Below are positions 24,401 through 32,667 of a DNA stretch of 64,000 nt, piece after piece. Both the position numbers and the translations under genes were made by a program. Origin of the DNA: Chryseobacterium sp. Its GTDB lineage: Bacteria; Bacteroidota; Bacteroidia; Flavobacteriales; Weeksellaceae. Under the pieces are notes generated by a model. The model worked only from the letters and a program-made list of their open reading frames with translations, did not search any database and had not been told where the DNA came from. Location of the stretch: contig JAITMC010000019.1 of assembly GCA_031277615.1 (NCBI GenBank), positions 1 through 64,000 of the forward strand, written 5' to 3'. Numbering within the stretch: position 1 is the first letter of the stretch; each line of letters begins with the position of its first letter.

Positions 24401-25764
24401 TTCAGAAGCCATTGGCCACCGTAGTGATCGGAGGATTGGTAACTGCTACCTTCCTTACCCTGTTTGTTTTACCGATGCTCTATATTATTTTTAATACGAA
24501 AATTTCAGGACGAAACCTGAAAATAAAGCCATCTGCCACTGTTATCGTTCTTGGATTTCTGATGCTCGGCCAGATTTCCCATGCACAGACCCGCCAGATC
24601 TCGGTAGAGCAGGCTGTACAAATAGCAACAGAAAACAATCTTACGCTAAAGTCTAAAGACCTCAGCATACAGTCGGCAGAAGCTTTGAGAGGAACGGCAA
24701 AAGAACTGCCCAAACTGAATTTTGAAGCTCAGATGGGGCAATACAACAGCCCGAAATTTGATCAGTCATTTGCCATTTCGCAGAGCATCCCTTTTCCTAC
24801 ACTTTTCAAGGCACGGAAAGCACTCATCAGCGAAAATGTCAGAAGCCGGCAGATCGATAGGGAAGTTTCAGCCAATGACCTGATAAAACAGGTACGGACG
24901 TACTATTATCAGATCGAATATTTTCAGTATAACCAATCGAAACTGAAAAATCTGGACAGTCTTTACCAGGATTTCATCAGAATTGCTACCGTACGGTTTA
25001 AAGCCGGAGATATCAAGAAAATTGAAATCAATACCGCGGAAACCCAAAAGGGAGAAATCAGTCTGCTGTTGAAACAGAATGAAGTGTATTTAAACAATGC
25101 CTATAAAAACCTAAAAGCGCTGCTGAATACCACAGATAACCTTGAAGTTCCTTTTAAAACCAATTATGAACCTTTAAAAGCCGAAAATATCCTTGACAGT
25201 ACATCGGTAGCCAATAATCCGACTGTAAAAGCCTTTTACCATGAAATGGAAATCGCAGAGAAAAATAAAATGGTAGAAAAAGCTCAGGGACTTCCTGAAT
25301 TCAGTATCGGGCTGACAAGCCAGTCACTGATAGGATTTCATACCAAAAACGGACAGGAAAAATTCTACAATGCAGGAGACCGCTTCAACTCATTTTCTGT
25401 AGGCGTAGCCATTCCTCTTACCTTTGGTGCAACAAAAGCAAGGATGAGGTCTTTAGAATACGAAAAACAGGCTGCCGAAACCAATGCAAGAATGATGAAG
25501 CAGCAGCTTTCCGCACAGTTGGAAAATGCTTTCAGTCAATATCAGCAGGATATTCAGCAATATGATTACTATACAACGCAGGCTGTTCCTAATGCTGAAA
25601 AAATTGTAAAAGCAGCACAGTTAGGTTATAAAACAGGAGAAATATCCTACGTGGAATATCTGTTTGCCCTGCAGACCGCTACAAACATTCAGCTTAAATA
25701 TCTTGAATCGATCCAGCAGGTGAACCAATCTGTCGTTACCATTAATTCAATTCTTAATCAATAA
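21403..25764 (+). CDS. CusA/CzcA-type heavy-metal RND pump fused to a TolC-like outer-membrane factor
   Basis: The protein has 1453 residues and starts at GTG (MLDKIIKFSIKNK). Residues 1 to about 1030 are a complete HME-type RND permease with two periplasmic domains and 12 expected membrane helices. Visible motifs are VDAVPDITNNQVQI at the start, LGAIDFGLIVDGAVIIVEA in helix 4 and GVAVLNGIVLIGTFN near helix 10. After a basic stretch (ISGRNLKIKPS) a second signal-peptide-like helix ends in ISHAQ near residue 1062. A TolC/CusC-type outer-membrane factor then fills the remaining 390 residues (SVEQAVQIATENN to SVVTINSILNQ). One gene therefore encodes both pump and exit duct. The metal is probably Zn, Cd, Co or Cu. 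CusB follows one base after the stop. Confidence 0.93.
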   Translation: MLDKIIKFSIKNKIVVGIMTLLLIIWGVWSATKLPIDAVPDITNNQVQIITVCPTLAGQEVEQLVTFPIEQSIANVPDIEETRSISRFGLSVITVVFKENVDIYFARQLVNERLKQAAEEIPKGVGTPELAPVSTGLGEVYQYILHPKKGSEKKYDAKELRTMQDWIVRRQLNGTPGVAEVNSFGGELKQYEVAVNPDRLKAMGVSITDIFTALEKNNQNTGGAYIDKKPNAYFIRGIGFVTSLDDIRSIAVKNETGSVPIFIKDVADVRLGSAVRYGALTYDGKVDAVGGVVMMLKGANSNEVVSNIKEKIPTIQKSLPDDVVIEPFLDRTDLVGRAISTVEKNLIEGALIVIFVLVVFLGNFRAGLIVASAIPLSLLFALGMMNVFGVSANLMSLGAIDFGLIVDGAVIIVEATLHHLGIRKSVGRLTQSEMDEEVFLSASKIRSSAAFGEIIILIVYIPILTLAGVEGKMFTPMAKTVGFAILGALILSLTYIPMMSALFLSKNISHKETFSDKMMNRLQKIYQPLLHKAIKVKYIIVSATVFVFVVSAFTFKNMGGEFIPQLQEGDFAFHCILPQGSSLSQSIETSMQASRIIKQFDEVKMVVGKTGSAEVPTDPMPPEATDMIIVLKPKSEWKSKKSYEELGDEISEKLETIPGVFFEKNQPIQMRFNELMTGIRQDVAVKIFGENLDSLSIYADKVGKVIQTVEGATAPQIERVSGLPQINVEYDRTRMANYGLNIEDVNNAVSTAFAGKAAGQVFENERRFDLVVRLDSLHRTNIDDVNNLMIAAASGAQIPLSQVANISYKLGPAQISREEGKRRIVIGFNVKDRDVQSVVKDIQAKLDKEIKLPSGYYFTYGGQFENLQEASKRLMIAVPVSLLLIFMLLYFTFRSFKQAALIFTAIPMSAIGGVFALLLRDMPFSISAGIGFIALFGVAVLNGIVLIGTFNQLEKEGETDVLKRVYEGTKTRLRPVLMTATVASLGFLPMAISTGAGAEVQKPLATVVIGGLVTATFLTLFVLPMLYIIFNTKISGRNLKIKPSATVIVLGFLMLGQISHAQTRQISVEQAVQIATENNLTLKSKDLSIQSAEALRGTAKELPKLNFEAQMGQYNSPKFDQSFAISQSIPFPTLFKARKALISENVRSRQIDREVSANDLIKQVRTYYYQIEYFQYNQSKLKNLDSLYQDFIRIATVRFKAGDIKKIEINTAETQKGEISLLLKQNEVYLNNAYKNLKALLNTTDNLEVPFKTNYEPLKAENILDSTSVANNPTVKAFYHEMEIAEKNKMVEKAQGLPEFSIGLTSQSLIGFHTKNGQEKFYNAGDRFNSFSVGVAIPLTFGATKARMRSLEYEKQAAETNARMMKQQLSAQLENAFSQYQQDIQQYDYYTTQAVPNAEKIVKAAQLGYKTGEISYVEYLFALQTATNIQLKYLESIQQVNQSVVTINSILNQ

Positions 25765-25765
25765 C

Positions 25766-27076
25766 ATGAAAATAAAACACAACATCATATATCTGGCCCT
25801 CACTGCCCTGTTGGTGATCAGCTGCGGCAAAAAAGAAACCCAGGCAGAAAAAACGGAACCCAAAACCGAACAGGCTGAAGAAAAGCATGAAGAAAGTTCT
25901 GAAACCATAGCCACTCTTACGGAAGATCAGATCAGATCGGTAGGAATTGCATTGGGTACCGTAGAAATGAAGGAACTGACAGCCACCATCAAAGCCAACG
26001 GACTTCTCAGGGTTCCCAATAATAATAAGGCAACCATAACTTCCCTGTACGGAGGAGTCATCAAAACAATAACCGTACAGGTCGGAAGCATCGTTACCAA
26101 AGGTCAGGTGATTGCAACCATTGCCAATCCTGAATTTATCCAGCTTCAGGAAGATTATCTTACAGCCAACAGTCGGATTACCTACGCAGAGCAGGAATAC
26201 AGACGCCAGAAAGAACTCTTTGATAACGACGCAGGAGCCAAGAAGAACTTACAGAGTGCCGATGCCGAGCTGAGAACGTTAAGAACCAGAAGAGCTTCCC
26301 TTTTAAGACAGCTGCAGATGATGGGCATCAGTCCGGGAAAAGTAAACAACGGAAACATGAGATCCGGACTGGTGATTACCGCACCAATCAGCGGAACGGT
26401 CAGTAGTATTTCGGCCCAGATCGGAAGTTATGTAGACGTTTCATCACCAGTGGCTGAGATTATTGATAACAATTCCATCCATCTCGATCTTCAGGTTTTT
26501 GAAAAAGACCTTCCTAAAATGAGACTGGGCCAGATCGTTCATTTTAAGCTCACCAATAATCCCGAAACGGAATATGATGCTGAAATTTACAGTGTAGGTT
26601 CCTCATTTGAAAATGAAAGCAAAACGGTTTCCGTACATGCTACAGTAACAGGAAATAAAGCAGGACTCATCGACGGAATGAATATCACCGGAATTGTGAG
26701 TCTCGATAAAAATACCACTCCGGCTGTACCTAATGAAGCCATCGTAGAAGCAGACGGAAAGTATTATATTTTCGTGAAGACCGACAAAGCGGCCAAAGAA
26801 CATGCGGAAGAAGGTGCTCATAACGACCACGGACATGGTCATGATGAAGGAGAAGCCGGTCATGCCCATAAAAATGAGTCAGAAGCCGGACAACATGCAG
26901 AACAAAAGGCTAAAAACACGAATTTTGAAAAGATAGAGGTGGTTAAGGGTACTTCAGATATGGGATATACAGCCATTACCCCGGTAACAGATATTCCTGC
27001 TGATGCTAAAATAGCTGTGAAAGGAGCTTTTTTCATCAATGCCAAACTTTCCAATTCCGGAGGACATGAACATTAG
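25766..27076 (+). CDS. Periplasmic adaptor of the metal RND pump (CusB-like) with a His-rich loop
   Basis: The lipoprotein signal ends at Cys20 (LLVISCGKK). The 436 residues carry the adaptor layout: barrel-sandwich hybrid halves (SLYGGVIKTITVQVGSIVTKG and ITAPISGTVSSISAQIG), a helical hairpin between them, then beta-barrel and membrane-proximal domains (EAIVEADGKYYIFVK). At residues 340-375 an inserted loop carries eight His among acidic residues (DHGHGHDEGEAGHAHK), a likely divalent-metal buffer or sensor. The gene starts one base after the fused pump gene, so translation is probably coupled. It bridges pump and duct in the periplasm. Confidence 0.93.
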   Translation: MKIKHNIIYLALTALLVISCGKKETQAEKTEPKTEQAEEKHEESSETIATLTEDQIRSVGIALGTVEMKELTATIKANGLLRVPNNNKATITSLYGGVIKTITVQVGSIVTKGQVIATIANPEFIQLQEDYLTANSRITYAEQEYRRQKELFDNDAGAKKNLQSADAELRTLRTRRASLLRQLQMMGISPGKVNNGNMRSGLVITAPISGTVSSISAQIGSYVDVSSPVAEIIDNNSIHLDLQVFEKDLPKMRLGQIVHFKLTNNPETEYDAEIYSVGSSFENESKTVSVHATVTGNKAGLIDGMNITGIVSLDKNTTPAVPNEAIVEADGKYYIFVKTDKAAKEHAEEGAHNDHGHGHDEGEAGHAHKNESEAGQHAEQKAKNTNFEKIEVVKGTSDMGYTAITPVTDIPADAKIAVKGAFFINAKLSNSGGHEH

Positions 27077-27193
27077 GAAATACACACTGATTTTTAAAAA
27101 ACCAACCGAAAGAATCCCGATTTTTATGCCTAAATTAGAATCCATTACGAAAGGCATAGAACCAGGAACCATAATGTGTAAAAACACCCCGTT

Positions 27194-28075
27194 ATGCTTT
27201 TAAACAAAAAAATATCCATCGGGTATTTCCTCCGGGAAATAAGAGCTCAGATCCTGTTCATGGCAATATTCGCTGTGACCGTTGGATGGCTGGATCTGCT
27301 TCCGTGGTTCCGTAAGATCTCGCTTCCTCCGAATATCCCGGCATTACTGGGAACGGCGGTGTCTCTTCTGCTTGCTTTCCGGACCTCCCAGTCCTATGAA
27401 AGATGGTGGGAAGCCAGAACCGTTTGGGGAGCCATCGTAAACGATTCACGGACCCTCATCAGACTGGTGAAACAGTTCTATCCCGAAGGTGAAGAAAAAA
27501 CCATCAGGTATTTTGCAGAAAGACAGATCATCTGGACCTATGCCATGGGAGAAGCTTTAAGAAAACAACCGTTCTCGGAAAAGGTTCAACATTATCTGAA
27601 TCAATACGGAATAACAGCGGCTAATGTTCCCAATGCACTTCTGGACGCCCATTCAATGCAGATTAAAAAGACAGCAGCATCCTCTGGATTAACGGATTTC
27701 CAGCAAATACAGCTGAACGAAATAATCACAAAGCTTTGTGACAGTATGGGAAAATGTGAAAGGCTGAAAAATACCGTTTTTCCCAGAGCATATAGCCTGC
27801 TGCTGCATACGCTGATTTATGTTTTTGCCGCAGTCCTTCCGTTCGGACTGGATGATTCACAGCTTATTGTGGAAATTCTCATCACATTTCTGATTCCGGT
27901 CGTTTTTATTGCCATCGAAAAAACATCCATCATGATGCAGGATCCTTTTGAAAACCGACCGGTAGATACTCCGATGACTTCACTGGCACAGACCATAGAA
28001 ATCAATATCAGGCAGATGATCGGAGAAAAAGATGTTCCCGGTAAAAAAGAAAACCTTTTATACTATGAAATGTAA
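27194..28075 (+). CDS. Bestrophin-family ion channel
   Basis: The 293-residue protein shows bestrophin features: an N-terminal GYFLREIRAQIL helix, the second helix followed by LLAFRTSQSYERWWEARTVW near residues 60-80, then a long soluble helical part. A second pair of membrane helices lies near residues 195-235, and a DPFENRPVDTPMTSL segment near residue 250 matches the conserved bestrophin C-terminal motif. Bacterial members form pentameric inner-membrane channels; anion and cation conduction have both been reported. The gene sits between the metal pump and a Fur-family regulator, 117 bases after cusB, so a link to metal or charge balance is possible but unproved. Confidence 0.88.
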   Translation: MLLNKKISIGYFLREIRAQILFMAIFAVTVGWLDLLPWFRKISLPPNIPALLGTAVSLLLAFRTSQSYERWWEARTVWGAIVNDSRTLIRLVKQFYPEGEEKTIRYFAERQIIWTYAMGEALRKQPFSEKVQHYLNQYGITAANVPNALLDAHSMQIKKTAASSGLTDFQQIQLNEIITKLCDSMGKCERLKNTVFPRAYSLLLHTLIYVFAAVLPFGLDDSQLIVEILITFLIPVVFIAIEKTSIMMQDPFENRPVDTPMTSLAQTIEINIRQMIGEKDVPGKKENLLYYEM

Positions 28076-28093
28076 CCGGAAAAAATATTGAAT

Positions 28094-28513
28094 ATGCGAA
28101 AAGAAATAGAAAACAAACTTATAGATAAAAATACAAAGCCAACCAGCATGAGAATTCTGGTTTACGATTTTTTAAGTACCCAGGAAGCGGCACTGTCCCT
28201 TTCCGAAATTGAATATCATTTTGAAAATGCTGACAGGACCACAATCTACAGAACACTGAAAACCTTTGAAGAAAAAGGAATTGTCCACAGCATACAGGAA
28301 AATACCACCACGAAATACAAGCTGTGCCATGATGATTGTGATGAAAAAACACATAAAGACTGGCATCTGCATTTCTATTGTAAAATCTGTAAGCAGACCA
28401 CCTGCAGGGAAGATATTTCATTTCCGGAAAACATACAGACCCATTTCCGGATTGATGAAATAAGACTTTTCGCCAAAGGAATCTGTGAAAACTGTCTTGA
28501 AAGTTTGCAATAG
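28094..28513 (+). CDS. Fur-family transcriptional regulator (Zur-like)
   Basis: The start is ATG 28094 (MRKEIENKLIDKN), 18 bases after the bestrophin stop; a TTG two codons earlier is also in frame. The N-terminal winged helix contains DRTTIYRTLKTFEEKGIV, the Fur recognition-helix signature. The C-terminal dimerisation domain has a HLHFYC metal ligand region and two structural Cys pairs, CKIC and CENC. Fur-family proteins repress target genes when bound to Fe or Zn. Its place between a metal pump and a P1B ATPase suggests zinc control of this island. No palindromic Fur box was recognised near the local promoters. Confidence 0.9.
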   Translation: MRKEIENKLIDKNTKPTSMRILVYDFLSTQEAALSLSEIEYHFENADRTTIYRTLKTFEEKGIVHSIQENTTTKYKLCHDDCDEKTHKDWHLHFYCKICKQTTCREDISFPENIQTHFRIDEIRLFAKGICENCLESLQ

Positions 28514-28557
28514 CATTGCATTGGGTTTACCCGTAATTTTACTTTAAAATATTACTT

Positions 28558-30519
28558 ATGGAAGAATGTTGCAGTACAAAACCGAAAAAAACAGAACCGC
28601 ATAAGCATGACCACTCAGAAGGAGATGGGCATGATCACTCCCATGATACAGGAGATAAAACCGTTTTTCAGCTGTTTCTTCCTGCCATCATATCGTTGGT
28701 ATTATTACTGACAGGAGTAGCATTGGATAACTATATCAAAACCGACTGGTTTACAGGTTGGGTACGTTTGGTATGGTATCTGGCAGCCTATGCCCCTGTA
28801 GGATTTCCCGTTCTTAAGGAAGCTTGGGAAAGCATTGTGCAGGGAGATGTATTTTCAGAATTTTTCTTAATGGGAATAGCGACGGTAGGTGCATTTTCTA
28901 TCGGAGAATATCCGGAAGGAGTTGCCGTTATGCTTTTTTACTCAGTAGGAGAAGTGTTTCAGGGAATGGCCGTTACCCGGGCCAAAGGAAATATCAAAGC
29001 ACTGCTGGACCAGCGCCCTGATGAGGTGACGGTCATGGAAAATAACCAACCGAGAACCATTAAGGCAAAGGAAACCAAAATAGGAGATGTCATCCAGCTG
29101 AAACCGGGTGAAAAACTGGCACTGGACGGTGAACTTATCTCAGACGCTGCGTCATTCAATACGGCAGCCCTGACAGGAGAAAGTAAACCTGATACCAAGA
29201 ATAAAGGCGAAACCGTACTGGCCGGAATGATCAATATGAACAGCATTGCTCTGGTACAGGTAAATACGGCGTATGAAGACAGTAAGCTGAGTAAAATTCT
29301 TGAGCTGGTTCAGAATGCCACGGCACAAAAAGCACCTACAGAACTGTTTATCAGGAAATTTGCAAAAGTATACACCCCGATTGTTGTTTTCCTGGCAATA
29401 GGAATCTGTCTGCTGCCTTATTTCTTTGTTGATGACTATCAGTTCAGAGACTGGCTGTACAGAGCTTTGATCTTCCTGGTGATCTCCTGTCCGTGTGCAT
29501 TGGTAATCTCTATTCCGTTGGGATATTTTGGAGGAATAGGTGCCGCAAGCCGAAACGGAATTCTTTTTAAAGGAAGCAATTTCCTGGACAGCATTGCCGA
29601 AATTCAGAATGTGGTGATGGATAAAACCGGAACGATGACTGAAGGGGTTTTCAAAGTACAGGAAGTGAACATAATGCCTGAATTCAGCAAAGATCAGATC
29701 CTGAAAATGGTAAATGCCCTGGAGAGTAAAAGTACACACCCTGTAGCTACAGCCATTCATCAGTATGTGGGTGAAGTTGATCATTCACTTTCTATGGAAA
29801 ATGTTGAAGAGATCGCAGGACATGGATTAAAAGCAACCATCAACGGGAAAGAGCTGCTGGTAGGAAACTTTAAACTGATGGATAAATTCGGGATCAGTTA
29901 CGATGTGAACCATGCCAATATTGTATACACGGTAATTGCTATAGCCTACGATAAAAAATTTGCAGGTTTTATTACCATTGCCGACAGTATAAAAAGTGAT
30001 GCTAAAGAAACGGTAGACAATCTGCATAAGATGAATGTAAAGGCTACCATGCTGAGCGGCGATAAAAGTACAGTCGTAAAATATGTAGCCGATCAGCTGG
30101 GAATAGACAGTGCATTCGGAGACCTTTTACCCGAAGATAAAGTGAATAAGGTAAAAGAGATCAAAGCTAAAAATCAAACCGTAGCCTTTGTAGGAGATGG
30201 TGTAAATGATGCTCCTGTAGTGGCATTGAGTGATGTTGGTATTGCGATGGGAGGACTGGGAAGTGATGCAACCATTGAAACGGCTGATGTGGTAATTCAA
30301 GATGACAAACCCGGTAAAATTCCGATGGCCATCAATATCGGAAAGCAAACCAAAAAGATCGTATGGCAGAATATTATCCTCGCTTTTGCGGTAAAAGCTG
30401 TCGTATTGGTTTTAGGAGCCGGCGGTCTGGCTACCATGTGGGAAGCCGTCTTTGCAGATGTGGGAGTTGCTTTGCTTGCGATCCTGAATGCCGTGAGAAT
30501 TCAGAGGATGAAGTTCTGA
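28558..30519 (+). CDS. P1B-type heavy-metal ATPase (ZntA/CadA-like) with a His-rich N-terminus
   Basis: This 653-residue inner-membrane pump has the TGES actuator motif, the CPC ion-binding motif at residues 311-313, the phosphorylated Asp355 in DKTGTMTEG, the THP motif of P1B ATPases and GDGVNDAP. The usual N-terminal ferredoxin-like metal domain is absent. In its place the first 35 residues carry Cys4-Cys5 and eight His (HKHDHSEGDGHDHSHD). The Cys-Pro-Cys form and His tail fit Zn/Cd/Pb export. It follows the Fur-family gene by 44 bases and ends at a strong terminator. Confidence 0.93.
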   Translation: MEECCSTKPKKTEPHKHDHSEGDGHDHSHDTGDKTVFQLFLPAIISLVLLLTGVALDNYIKTDWFTGWVRLVWYLAAYAPVGFPVLKEAWESIVQGDVFSEFFLMGIATVGAFSIGEYPEGVAVMLFYSVGEVFQGMAVTRAKGNIKALLDQRPDEVTVMENNQPRTIKAKETKIGDVIQLKPGEKLALDGELISDAASFNTAALTGESKPDTKNKGETVLAGMINMNSIALVQVNTAYEDSKLSKILELVQNATAQKAPTELFIRKFAKVYTPIVVFLAIGICLLPYFFVDDYQFRDWLYRALIFLVISCPCALVISIPLGYFGGIGAASRNGILFKGSNFLDSIAEIQNVVMDKTGTMTEGVFKVQEVNIMPEFSKDQILKMVNALESKSTHPVATAIHQYVGEVDHSLSMENVEEIAGHGLKATINGKELLVGNFKLMDKFGISYDVNHANIVYTVIAIAYDKKFAGFITIADSIKSDAKETVDNLHKMNVKATMLSGDKSTVVKYVADQLGIDSAFGDLLPEDKVNKVKEIKAKNQTVAFVGDGVNDAPVVALSDVGIAMGGLGSDATIETADVVIQDDKPGKIPMAINIGKQTKKIVWQNIILAFAVKAVVLVLGAGGLATMWEAVFADVGVALLAILNAVRIQRMKF

Positions 30520-30613
30520 TAAGGCATACAGCTTAAAAAGAAACCGAATAGAATATGATTTCTGACCGTCTCAAAAACCTATAAGGCCTGGAAAGAACAT
30601 TTTACCCAATATA

Positions 30614-30650
30614 AAAACAGTCTCCGTTACCTGATAACGGAGACTGTTTT
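30614..30650. terminator. Strong terminator after the P1B ATPase
   Basis: AAAACAGTCTCCGTTA pairs perfectly with TAACGGAGACTGTTTT over a CCTGA loop. The perfect 16-base stem with a T-rich end marks the end of the metal-efflux unit. Confidence 0.85.
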
Positions 30651-30710
30651 CTAGTTAAGGCTATCTATGATTTTTTATCATTAAACCGAAGCGGGAGAAA
30701 AATAAGTAAA

Positions 30711-30970
30711 CGTTAAAAAAATTCCACTGTCTGAGCATGGCCGGGATTTTGAGCCGAAGAAGAATCATATGATTCCATGCGAGTTTGGAAATTTTAGGAG
30801 TCAATCTCAATTTTTAGCGGATGATTCCAGTCTTGAATTTTTGAATACTTTTTTTTGACTCCGTCGAATCTTCGATTTCAAGAAAAAAGTATTGAAGAAA
30901 AGAAAAAATAATTTTCAATTTATATTCATGTATTTTTATGTTTGTTCCCAAATTTCGTATTTGATCCATA
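30711..30970. repeat. Intergenic repeat, copy A (about 260 bases)
   Basis: Both ends match a second locus at 45944-46201. The left end (30711-30758: CGTTAAAAAA, CCACTGT, TGAGCATGG, CGGGATTT) is about 85 percent identical to 45944-45990. The right end (30941-30970: TTTGTTCCC, TTGATCCA) matches 46172-46201 at 24 of 30 positions. The distance between the two ends is 182 bases here and 181 in the other copy, while the interiors differ. It behaves like one mobile or structured element with a variable middle. No protein is encoded. Confidence 0.6.
30841..30897. repeat. Long inverted repeat inside repeat copy A
   Basis: TTGAATACTTTTTTTTGA (30841-30858) is the near-perfect inverse of 30878-30896 (TCAAGAAAAAAGTATTGAA), with one bulged base. 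The loop contains a second small palindrome, TCGAATCTTCGA. The RNA of either strand would fold into a nested hairpin. Confidence 0.65.
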
Positions 30971-31040
30971 ACTTACCTGTTTTAACAGAATTTAATCAAT
31001 GACATTCATCAGGAATGGGGTATAAACTGATTTTGAATAG

Positions 31041-31048
31041 TATATTTG
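31041..31048 (+). promoter_or_regulatory. Probable -7 box before small Cys protein A
   Basis: TATATTTG matches TAnnTTTG. It overlaps a TTG at 31046 that could open the frame, so translation must begin further down, most simply at TTG 31067. Confidence 0.55.
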
Positions 31049-31066
31049 TACTACAGAACTGAATCG

Positions 31067-31429
31067 TTGAGGTTTTTTATTTCCATATTCATCATTTTTG
31101 CCATTGCAGTACGTCCTGTCCTGCCATTGGTGAATTATGCCGTAAACTACGATTATATTGTAAAGAACCTTTGTGAAAACAAAAGTGTTCCCCAGTCTAC
31201 CTGTAAAGGGAAATGTTATGTGGAAAAAGAACTGGCCAAAACGGAAAAACAGTCCAATACTTCACAGACTGTAAAAATCGCAGGACTGGATGTTTTTATC
31301 TCCAATGATATTATTTCTTTCAGTAGCGGAGATGGACCGGTAGCATCTGCTGACAATAAGATTTCAGCTTCCCCTGATTTTCATCCTTCAGATTATTATT
31401 CAAGAATATTTCATCCTCCGCTGGTTTAA
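31067..31429 (+). CDS. Small exported Cys protein A (NYDYI/CxGKCY type)
   Basis: The 120-residue protein starts at TTG 31067 (MRFFISIFIIFAIA). An earlier TTG at 31046 lies within the -7 box. A hydrophobic N-terminal helix is followed by PLVNYAVNYDYIVKNLC, then CKGKCYVEKELAK. Cys36, Cys46 and Cys50 sit at exactly the same positions as in the paralog at 33346. The tail ends in IFHPPLV. No function is known to me. Cys spacing, export and neighbours (YHS lipoprotein, SCO) suggest copper or other metal binding in the periplasm or inner membrane. It stands 154 bases upstream of the YHS gene. Confidence 0.75.
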   Translation: MRFFISIFIIFAIAVRPVLPLVNYAVNYDYIVKNLCENKSVPQSTCKGKCYVEKELAKTEKQSNTSQTVKIAGLDVFISNDIISFSSGDGPVASADNKISASPDFHPSDYYSRIFHPPLV

Positions 31430-31583
31430 ATTTCTTTTTTAAACTAATTATTTAGTTGATTTTAATAGGTCAGAGTTAATCGCCGTATTATGGAGATGTT
31501 CCGTATTGCAGGTACAGGTATTAAAGCGCTGCGATATTAAGATCAAAAACATTTATTCTGTTATAATTTCAATTTTACATTAA

Positions 31584-31859
31584 ATGAAATCAAAAATTAT
31601 TTTGACAGCTCTGCTGTCAGTCTCTTTGCTGTCGTGTGCCCAGGAAACCCCTAAAGTAAAGCATAAAAAGGGTATGAGCACGTCCGGTGAAAATTTGAAA
31701 AACGTAAAAGTGGTCAACGCTGAAGATCCGATCTGCCATATGAAAACCGCAGAGTTTTTAAAGGATACAACAGTCTATAAAAATAAAACGTACGGTTTTT
31801 GCAGTGTCTATTGTAAGGACGAGTTCAAAAAAAATCCTGAAAAATATGCCCAAAAATAA
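31584..31859 (+). CDS. YHS-domain lipoprotein
   Basis: The 91-residue protein has a lipobox ending at Cys18 (SLLSCAQ). A YHS/TRASH-like metal-binding module fills the C-terminal half: DPICHMKT with Cys51, then TYGFCSVYCKDEFKKNPEKY with Cys73 and Cys77. YHS modules bind copper or similar soft metals and are common next to copper ATPases and SCO proteins. The last 14 bases overlap the start of the SCO gene, so the two are translationally coupled and probably work on the same metal in the periplasm. Confidence 0.85.
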   Translation: MKSKIILTALLSVSLLSCAQETPKVKHKKGMSTSGENLKNVKVVNAEDPICHMKTAEFLKDTTVYKNKTYGFCSVYCKDEFKKNPEKYAQK

Positions 31860-32529
31860 AAAACAGGAAGTTAAGTCTAAAACTAAGGTGATTATCCCGA
31901 TCGCAGTGATGGCATTGCTTTTTATAGGAATAGGCGTTGGAATGGGATATTTTAAAAAAAATCTTTATACCGTAATGAAGGTTCCTGATTTTGAGCTGAC
32001 GGATCAGAACAGTAAAAATATCACCAATAAGGATATGTTGGGAAAAGTATATCTGGTGGAATTTTTCTTCAGCAAGTGCCCTACGATCTGCCCTGTTATG
32101 AACCGGAATATGAGAGCCATTGAAGATGAGGTGAACAGTCCGGAATTCGGGATCATATCCATCAGTATTGATCCGGATAACGATACTCCCGAAGCTTTGA
32201 AGCAGCACGCCCGTATGGTAGGGGCAAAATCGCCCAACTGGCATTTTCTGACCGGAAACCGGGATTATATCGGACAGCTGGCAGATCAGTTCAATATTTA
32301 TGTGGGTGATAAGGAAGATGAAAGTGAAAGCCTGAATCACAGCGGAATGATTGCTTTGGTGGATCAGGAAGGAAACATCAGATGCCGGTATAATAAAGAC
32401 AACATGCCTATCCTGTATTATTCAGGACTGAATTATGAAGATCCGGAAGGAAAAACCCCTAGGCTTAACGGCCAATATCATCCTGACCGGGAAATATTAA
32501 TTGAAGATATCAAGAAACTCTTGAAGTAA
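31846..32529 (+). CDS. SCO1/SenC-family copper chaperone
   Basis: I chose ATG 31846 (MPKNKKQEVKSK); upstream codons of the frame lie inside the YHS gene. The 227-residue protein has one membrane anchor at about residues 15-35 and a thioredoxin fold. Its copper ligands are Cys78 and Cys82 (FFSKCPTICPVMN) and His165 (LNHSGMIALVD). SCO proteins deliver copper to the CuA centre of cytochrome oxidase or act as thiol reductases. The 14-base overlap with the YHS gene indicates coupled synthesis. No oxidase subunit gene is in the window. Confidence 0.93.
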   Translation: MPKNKKQEVKSKTKVIIPIAVMALLFIGIGVGMGYFKKNLYTVMKVPDFELTDQNSKNITNKDMLGKVYLVEFFFSKCPTICPVMNRNMRAIEDEVNSPEFGIISISIDPDNDTPEALKQHARMVGAKSPNWHFLTGNRDYIGQLADQFNIYVGDKEDESESLNHSGMIALVDQEGNIRCRYNKDNMPILYYSGLNYEDPEGKTPRLNGQYHPDREILIEDIKKLLK

Positions 32530-32667
32530 TGAGACAGGAGGAATCAATAGAGAATTTTTAATAGGATTAATCATTTCTGATTAAAAGACAAATCAAAATT
32601 CCCATCTTCCAACTCCCATCTTCCTTTCTCTAAAAAAATATTTGTTCAACCATAAAAACAAAACGTT

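Larger units (their letters stand above)
30651..31040. other. Gene-free stretch holding a dispersed repeat and a hairpin
   Basis: No credible reading frame was found in the 547 bases between the ATPase and the next gene. The stretch holds the terminator, the repeat copy at 30711-30970 and the hairpin at 30841-30897. It ends with the promoter box at 31041. Confidence 0.7.

Noticed and set aside
29152-29784. 210-codon frame on the minus strand
   Set aside because: It is antisense to the P1B ATPase core and has no plausible domain or promoter.
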